Below, one piece after another: positions 6,686-10,281 of a stretch of DNA of 10,281 bases. This stretch comes from Alphaproteobacteria bacterium (GTDB lineage Bacteria > Pseudomonadota > Alphaproteobacteria > Rhizobiales > Xanthobacteraceae), in NCBI GenBank assembly GCA_005884465.1, contig VAZH01000015.1, forward strand, positions 1 through 10,281, given 5' to 3'. The notes under the pieces are model-generated. The model was not told where the DNA came from and ran no database searches. It saw only the letters and a list, made by a program, of their open reading frames with translations. Position numbers and translations under genes: made by a program. How positions within the stretch are numbered: position 1 is the stretch's first letter; the number at the start of each line of letters is the position of its first letter.

Positions 6686-7438
6686 CTAGAACTGATATCG
6701 GCGAAGCCCGCCATCGACCGGAATGACCGCACCGGTAATGTAGCGTGCCTTCGGCGAGGCGAGGAAGATGGCAAGTGCCGCGAGATCCTCCGGTTCACCC
6801 CAATAGCCAACCGGAATCTCTTCTTCGGCAAATTGCTTCCGATAATCTTCCGGATAATTGCGGCGGATCTGCTCGCTCATGATTCGGCCGGGCGGAATGC
6901 AGTTGACCGTAATGCCGTGCGTTCCGATCTCGCGGGATAATCCCTTGGCCCAGGCATGAACCGCGGCCTTCGCCGCAAACGCGGCATTGAGTCCTTCGGG
7001 TTCGGATTTCCCGGTTATATTGATGATGCGTCCCCATCGGCGCTCGATCATTTGCGGCAATAGCGCGTGAGTGACCTGCCGGTACCGGGTAAAATTCAAC
7101 GCGATGGCTTCATCCCAATCGCTGTCGGGTGCGTCGACCGGCAAAGGCCGGCTGCCACCGGCGTTGTTGACCAGTATACCGACGTGACCCACTGCGGCGA
7201 GCGCAGCGGCCGCAAGCTTCTTTGCAGCATCCTGCTGCATGATGTCTTGCACGACCGGGATCACGGCGGCACCTCCCTCCGCGAGGACCTCTTGGGCAAG
7301 CTTCTCAAGCAGATCATTCCGCCTGGCCACTGCGACCACACGTACTCCTTCAAGCGCGAGTGCCTTGGCGATTGCGCGGCCGATCCCGATGCTGGCTCCG
7401 GTCACGACGGCGGTCTTGGACTTGAGATCGAGGTCCAT
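6686..7438 (-). CDS. Short-chain dehydrogenase/reductase-like protein with substituted catalytic residues
   Basis: The 250-residue protein has a Rossmann fold of the SDR superfamily. The nucleotide-binding TGASIGIG (13-20), NNAG (91-94), the Asn-containing helix ALNFTRY (N115), the Lys-bearing helix (K157 in AAKAAVHAWAKG) and the C-terminal PGRI and VDGG motifs are all present. The position four before the Lys, normally the catalytic Tyr, is Ala153 with Phe154 next to it. The segment that should carry the catalytic Ser reads NITGKSEPEG and appears about three residues short. A canonical Ser-Tyr-Lys oxidoreductase is therefore unlikely unless the alignment shifts; it could be a divergent subfamily or a binding protein. 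ATG 7438 has AAGG nine bases upstream; a TTG at 7465 would add nine residues. It lies downstream of the ABC ATPase on the same strand, 164 bases away. Confidence 0.88.
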   Translation of the reverse strand: MDLDLKSKTAVVTGASIGIGRAIAKALALEGVRVVAVARRNDLLEKLAQEVLAEGGAAVIPVVQDIMQQDAAKKLAAAALAAVGHVGILVNNAGGSRPLPVDAPDSDWDEAIALNFTRYRQVTHALLPQMIERRWGRIINITGKSEPEGLNAAFAAKAAVHAWAKGLSREIGTHGITVNCIPPGRIMSEQIRRNYPEDYRKQFAEEEIPVGYWGEPEDLAALAIFLASPKARYITGAVIPVDGGLRRYQF

Positions 7439-7457
7439 GTTTGAAAGCCTTATTTCT

Positions 7458-7478
7458 GTTAACAACGTGCACGCATGT
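7458..7478. promoter_or_regulatory. Clustered palindromes upstream of the SDR-like gene, possible operator
   Basis: GTTAAC (7458-7463) is followed by the perfect palindrome CGTGCACG (7466-7473). AACA at 7461-7464 and TGTT at 7476-7479 bracket the latter almost symmetrically. The cluster lies about 20-40 bases before ATG 7438 on the reverse strand, where a repressor could act. No good sigma-70 boxes are visible with correct spacing, so this is speculative. Confidence 0.25.
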
Positions 7479-7602
7479 TAGGATGGATTTGGTCCAGCAA
7501 TATGTGAAATTTTCCGGCGCGGGCTAAGACCTGCGGCCGACGTTCAGATGCGGATTCAGGACCGTCGCCGACCTCGGGGCCGCGGCCGGCAACGTCACCA
7601 AT

Positions 7603-8385
7603 TTAGGCGCTCGAACCAAGCCCCAGGCTCGCGTAGATCCGCCGTGCATAGGCGCCGAATTCATCCGTGGTCTTGATCGGCAGCGCGCGCGGAAACGGCA
7701 GGTCGATCGAAAAATATTCAGCCATTCGCGCCGGGCCTGCGGTGAGAACGGCGCAATGCGAAGCGAGGAACACCGCCTCCTGAATGCTGTGCGTCACAAA
7801 GATGATGGTCTTGCCGCTTTCGCGCCAGATCCGCAGCATCTCCAGGTTCATCTGTTCCCGGGTGAGGGCGTCGAGCGCGCCGAACGGCTCGTCCATCAGG
7901 ATCAATTTTGGATCGTGGATGAAGGCGCGGGCAATCGCCGTGCGCTGCTGCATTCCGCCCGACAATTGCTGCGGATACTTGTCTTCATAGCCGGCAAGCC
8001 CGACGAGGTTGAGGAGATCGCGCGCCCGGGCCCGGGCTGCCGTCATCGGCAGACCGACGATCTCGGCAGGCAACAACACGTTGTCGAGCACGGTTCGCCA
8101 TTTCAAGAGCAGCGCTTGCTGAAACACCATGCCGATATCGCGCGCGGGATCGAATGGCGTGCGCGCGTTGCCGATCTGGATGGTGCCGCCGTCGGCATCG
8201 TGAAGCCCGGCAAGGATTTTCAGCACCGTGGTCTTGCCGCAGCCGGACGGCCCGACCAGCGAGATCAACTCGCCTTCCTGCACGTCCATGGTGACGTCTG
8301 AGACCGCGAGGAATTCCTGATCGCGCGAACGGTAGACCTTGCGGATGTTGCGCAGGCGGATGAAGGGCTCTTGCGGCTCGCTCAT
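7603..8385 (-). CDS. ABC importer ATPase, nitrate/sulfonate/taurine (SsuB/TauB) type
   Basis: This 260-residue ATPase carries Walker A GPSGCGKTT (45-53), Q-loop Q89 in MVFQQALLLKWRTV, signature LSGGM (141-145), Walker B LILMDEP (161-167), D-loop GALD (169-172) and switch His H199 in VTHSIQEAVFL. The VFQ..LL.W..V pattern, the LSGGMQQR signature and the short length without a TOBE extension are typical of ATPases for alkanesulfonate, taurine, nitrate and pyrimidine-precursor (ThiY-like) uptake. ATG 8385 overlaps the stop of the preceding DHDPS-like gene as ATGA. An in-frame ATG at 8394 (MARMSEP) would overlap further. Neither has a strong Shine-Dalgarno, so coupling is likely. No matching permease or binding protein follows, so those partners are presumably encoded upstream of the window or elsewhere. 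The substrate is unknown. Confidence 0.93.
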   Translation of the reverse strand: MSEPQEPFIRLRNIRKVYRSRDQEFLAVSDVTMDVQEGELISLVGPSGCGKTTVLKILAGLHDADGGTIQIGNARTPFDPARDIGMVFQQALLLKWRTVLDNVLLPAEIVGLPMTAARARARDLLNLVGLAGYEDKYPQQLSGGMQQRTAIARAFIHDPKLILMDEPFGALDALTREQMNLEMLRIWRESGKTIIFVTHSIQEAVFLASHCAVLTAGPARMAEYFSIDLPFPRALPIKTTDEFGAYARRIYASLGLGSSA

Positions 8386-9437
8386 GCGAGCCATTTCTGC
8401 AGATTGGCAGCGACAAAGGCGTCGTCGCTGAGATCGCCATGCTCGCGGCAGACGCGGTCGATCTCCTGCAGCTGGCCCGGGCTGAGGCCCTCGGCCGGAT
8501 CGAGACACCAGATGCCCTCGAGCAGGCCTTGCCGCCGCAGGATTTCGTGGCAGCCCGCGATGCAGCCATGAAAATTGTTGGCGACATCGAAGAATGCGCT
8601 GTTGCAATCGGTGACGCGGGCGTCGAGCGCCAGCAGATCGGCGGGCACCGCGTCCTTGTTGCGCGCGGCGCGGCACCGCTCGAATTGCTTGATGGCGCTC
8701 GCGGTCCATACCGACCAATGGCCGAGCAGGCCGCCGCGGAAATAGGCTCTTGTCGTGACGCCGCGATCGCGCAGATCGAACGGCAGCATGAGATCGAGCA
8801 GGATGTGGTCGTCGTTGCCGGTATAGAGCGCGACGCGATCGAGCGCGCCTGCAGCGGCTACGCCACGCAGCACGTCGAGCGTGCGGTAGCGGTTGAACGG
8901 CGCGATCTTGATGGCGATGACATTGTCGATCGCCGCAAAGCGCCGCCAGAAATTGACGCTCAGGATGACGCCGCCGACCGCCGGCTGCAGATAAAAGCCG
9001 ACCAGCGGGATTTCACGCGCGACGGCCTCGCAATGCGCGATGATCTCGTCTTCGGAGGCAGATGCCATCCCGGCAAGACTGAGCAGCCCGGCATGATAGC
9101 CGATGCCAAGCGCAATCTTGGCTTCAGAGATCGCCTGTTGTGTCGGACCGACCAGACCCGCAACCAGCGCCAGCGGCCGCTTGGTCCAGGTGGCAGCGGT
9201 CTCCGCCGCTAGTTCCAGTACGGGTTTGAACAAGCCGACGTCGCGGATTGCGAACTGCGTGGTGTGGACGCCGACCGCCAGCCCGCCGGTGCCGGCATCG
9301 ATGTAATAGCGCGTCAGCGCGCGCTGGTGGACAGTATCGAGCGCGCGGCTGGCGTCGAGCGCCAGCGGATGCGCCGGAAGGACCGTACCCTCGGCAATCA
9401 AGCGCCGCACATCGGATTTCATCTCGCTATGATGCAT
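8382..9437 (-). CDS. Dihydrodipicolinate synthase/N-acetylneuraminate lyase superfamily protein (DapA-like aldolase)
   Basis: This is a 351-residue (beta/alpha)8 protein of the class I aldolase group that forms a Schiff base with a 2-oxo acid. The likely Schiff-base Lys is K177 in IAIKIAPF, and Y149 in GFYLQPAVGG matches the general acid/base Tyr. Their 28-residue spacing equals Tyr133-Lys161 in E. coli DHDPS. The phosphate/carboxylate loop 'GTTGE' of DHDPS is replaced by GTGGLAVG (49-56), which lacks the second Thr and the Glu. Lysine biosynthesis is therefore not expected; a catabolic aldolase or dehydratase is more likely. At 351 residues it is longer than usual (about 290-300). ATG 9437 is supported by GAGGA six bases upstream; the TTG at 9443 is too close to it. 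Coupled to the GNAT gene and ABC ATPase, it may act on the imported solute. Confidence 0.88.
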   Translation of the reverse strand: MHHSEMKSDVRRLIAEGTVLPAHPLALDASRALDTVHQRALTRYYIDAGTGGLAVGVHTTQFAIRDVGLFKPVLELAAETAATWTKRPLALVAGLVGPTQQAISEAKIALGIGYHAGLLSLAGMASASEDEIIAHCEAVAREIPLVGFYLQPAVGGVILSVNFWRRFAAIDNVIAIKIAPFNRYRTLDVLRGVAAAGALDRVALYTGNDDHILLDLMLPFDLRDRGVTTRAYFRGGLLGHWSVWTASAIKQFERCRAARNKDAVPADLLALDARVTDCNSAFFDVANNFHGCIAGCHEILRRQGLLEGIWCLDPAEGLSPGQLQEIDRVCREHGDLSDDAFVAANLQKWLA

Positions 9438-9443
9438 GGGCAA

Positions 9444-9448
9444 TCCTC
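9444..9448 (-). promoter_or_regulatory. Shine-Dalgarno overlapping the GNAT stop codon
   Basis: GAGGA on the reverse strand lies six bases before ATG 9437, and its first two bases are shared with the TGA (9449-9447) that ends the GNAT gene. This fixes the DHDPS-like start and suggests that ribosomes finishing the first gene re-initiate on the second. Confidence 0.7.
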
Positions 9449-10274
9449 ATCCATATTCGGGGCCGGCGACCGCGAACGGCAGCTCCGTAGGCAGCGCGGT
9501 GGCGCGCCCGAACCGCATGCGCTGAAACGGCCGCTCGATGGTCCAGCCGGCGCCGGTCAAGCCCTTTAAGAATTCGTCTTGCTCGGTGACGGCATCGATC
9601 AGCAAAGGGCCAGCATCGGATCGGACGATCTCATCGACCAATGCGAGCGCCCGGTCTGGGCCTTCCGCAAACAGCGGGCCGATATGCCGGGCTTTGAGGC
9701 CGTCGCGGACGAGAGCAACCGCGTCGCCATTCGACAACAGCCGCGAACCGGGTCGTCCGCTCAATTCTGTCAACAAAGCGCTGCGATCGAAGCCCATTGC
9801 ACTGACATCGCGCGCAATGAATCGTTTGAGGTCACAGGGTGGCAGTTGAAGTGCGCCGGCGGGTCGCGTTGAATTCCCAAAACGAAATCGCCGCAACTGC
9901 AGCGTCGGCGTAAATCCCAGTGGACCGTAGACCGCCGCGCCCGCCGGCGTCGCATCGAGCCACGTCGTAAAACCTTGCTTGGACGCGGCATCGAGACATG
10001 CATCGACCAGCCAGGTCGCAAGTCCGCGGCGGCGCGAGCTTGCCGTCACCAGCACCATGCTGATCCAGGCATCACCGGAGCTGTAGGGCAATAGCGCCGC
10101 GGTCGCGATCAGACGGCCATCATTGTCACGCGCGCCGAACCCGGTTCCCTGAGTCAGAAAAAAACGCCAGTCGGCCTCGTTCTGATTCCACTGCGCCTCT
10201 GTCGACAGCGCAAGCCCGCCAAGTGCGTGGTCCGGACCGAGCCGCAAAATTCCGACCTGATCAGTAGCGGCCAT
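9447..10274 (-). CDS. GNAT-family N-acetyltransferase, two-domain
   Basis: The protein is about 275 residues and cytoplasmic. The N-terminal half has the GNAT fold: a strand with ARDNDGRLIATAALLPY (about 48-64), the core strand ISMVLVTASSRR, then the pyrophosphate-binding loop RRRGLA (81-86, matching R/Q-x-x-G-x-A), and GAAVYGPLGFTP (about 112-123), the usual motif B end. The C-terminal half (about 140-275) has a second alpha/beta region with repeated LVRDGLKARHIGP and AGPLLIDA strands, similar in layout to YitH-type acetyltransferases with a C-terminal GNAT-like domain. The acceptor is unknown; small amines, amino acids or a protein are all possible. ATG 10274 lies seven bases from the right edge and the frame stays open beyond it, so a longer start cannot be excluded. 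It is the first gene in the window of the reverse-strand operon with the DHDPS-like and ATPase genes. Confidence 0.85.
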   Translation of the reverse strand: MAATDQVGILRLGPDHALGGLALSTEAQWNQNEADWRFFLTQGTGFGARDNDGRLIATAALLPYSSGDAWISMVLVTASSRRRGLATWLVDACLDAASKQGFTTWLDATPAGAAVYGPLGFTPTLQLRRFRFGNSTRPAGALQLPPCDLKRFIARDVSAMGFDRSALLTELSGRPGSRLLSNGDAVALVRDGLKARHIGPLFAEGPDRALALVDEIVRSDAGPLLIDAVTEQDEFLKGLTGAGWTIERPFQRMRFGRATALPTELPFAVAGPEYG

Positions 10275-10281
10275 CGCGCAC

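Noticed and set aside
7571..7590. GC-rich palindrome GGCCGCGGCC (7578-7587) as a terminator after the ATPase
   Set aside because: No T-run follows it on the reverse strand and the stem is short, so intrinsic termination is not supported.
7458..7602. Open reading frame continuing about 48 codons past the SsuB-type ATPase stop
   Set aside because: It has no similarity to ABC ATPase C-termini and no start signal. An open run of this length is common by chance in GC-rich DNA, and the family length is already complete at the TAA.
8439..9212. 257-residue forward open frame opposite the DHDPS-like gene
   Set aside because: It is a charged antisense shadow of a gene with a clear Tyr/Lys active-site signature.

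Overview
The window is GC-rich DNA that most resembles a Bradyrhizobium/Rhodopseudomonas-type alphaproteobacterium. The reasons are the strong G/C preference at third codon positions, the protein families present, and an intergenic repeat at 1804-1933 of a type I recall from those genomes. It reads as a chromosomal region of solute transport and small-molecule metabolism. I see no phage, transposase, CRISPR, rRNA or tRNA sequence. No species assignment can be made from the sequence alone.

Left part (1-2168). The 3' end of a forward gene, possibly an isochorismatase-fold hydrolase, overlaps by ATGA the start of a 552-residue NCS2/AzgA-like membrane permease. After the permease comes a composite repeat: a near-perfect hairpin at 1804-1842 followed by an imperfect inverted repeat at 1858-1933. 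It lies between convergent genes. The other convergent gene is a small reverse-strand gene for an uncharacterised 73-residue protein (1947-2168).

Centre (2169-6624). A 489-base non-coding stretch with a candidate promoter and two short palindromes leads into a three-gene ABC importer operon. Its order is permease (two fused membrane domains), then periplasmic binding protein, then ATPase. The layout is that of the FbpABC/AfuABC ferric-iron type and related importers, but the binding protein lacks the obvious paired-tyrosine iron motif, so the substrate is left open.

Right part (6686-10274), all reverse strand. In transcription order there is a GNAT acetyltransferase, a dihydrodipicolinate-synthase-superfamily protein, and an SsuB/TauB-type ABC ATPase. 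These are tightly packed: the Shine-Dalgarno of the second overlaps the stop of the first, and the second and third share an ATGA overlap. After a 164-base gap comes a short-chain dehydrogenase-like protein whose catalytic Tyr and Ser positions are substituted. The permease and binding protein expected to partner the SsuB-type ATPase are not in the window.

No clearly new multi-gene system is visible. The best leads are the two enzyme-family members with altered active sites (SDR and DHDPS-like), the ATPase embedded in an enzyme operon, and the unassigned substrates of the two forward-strand transport loci.
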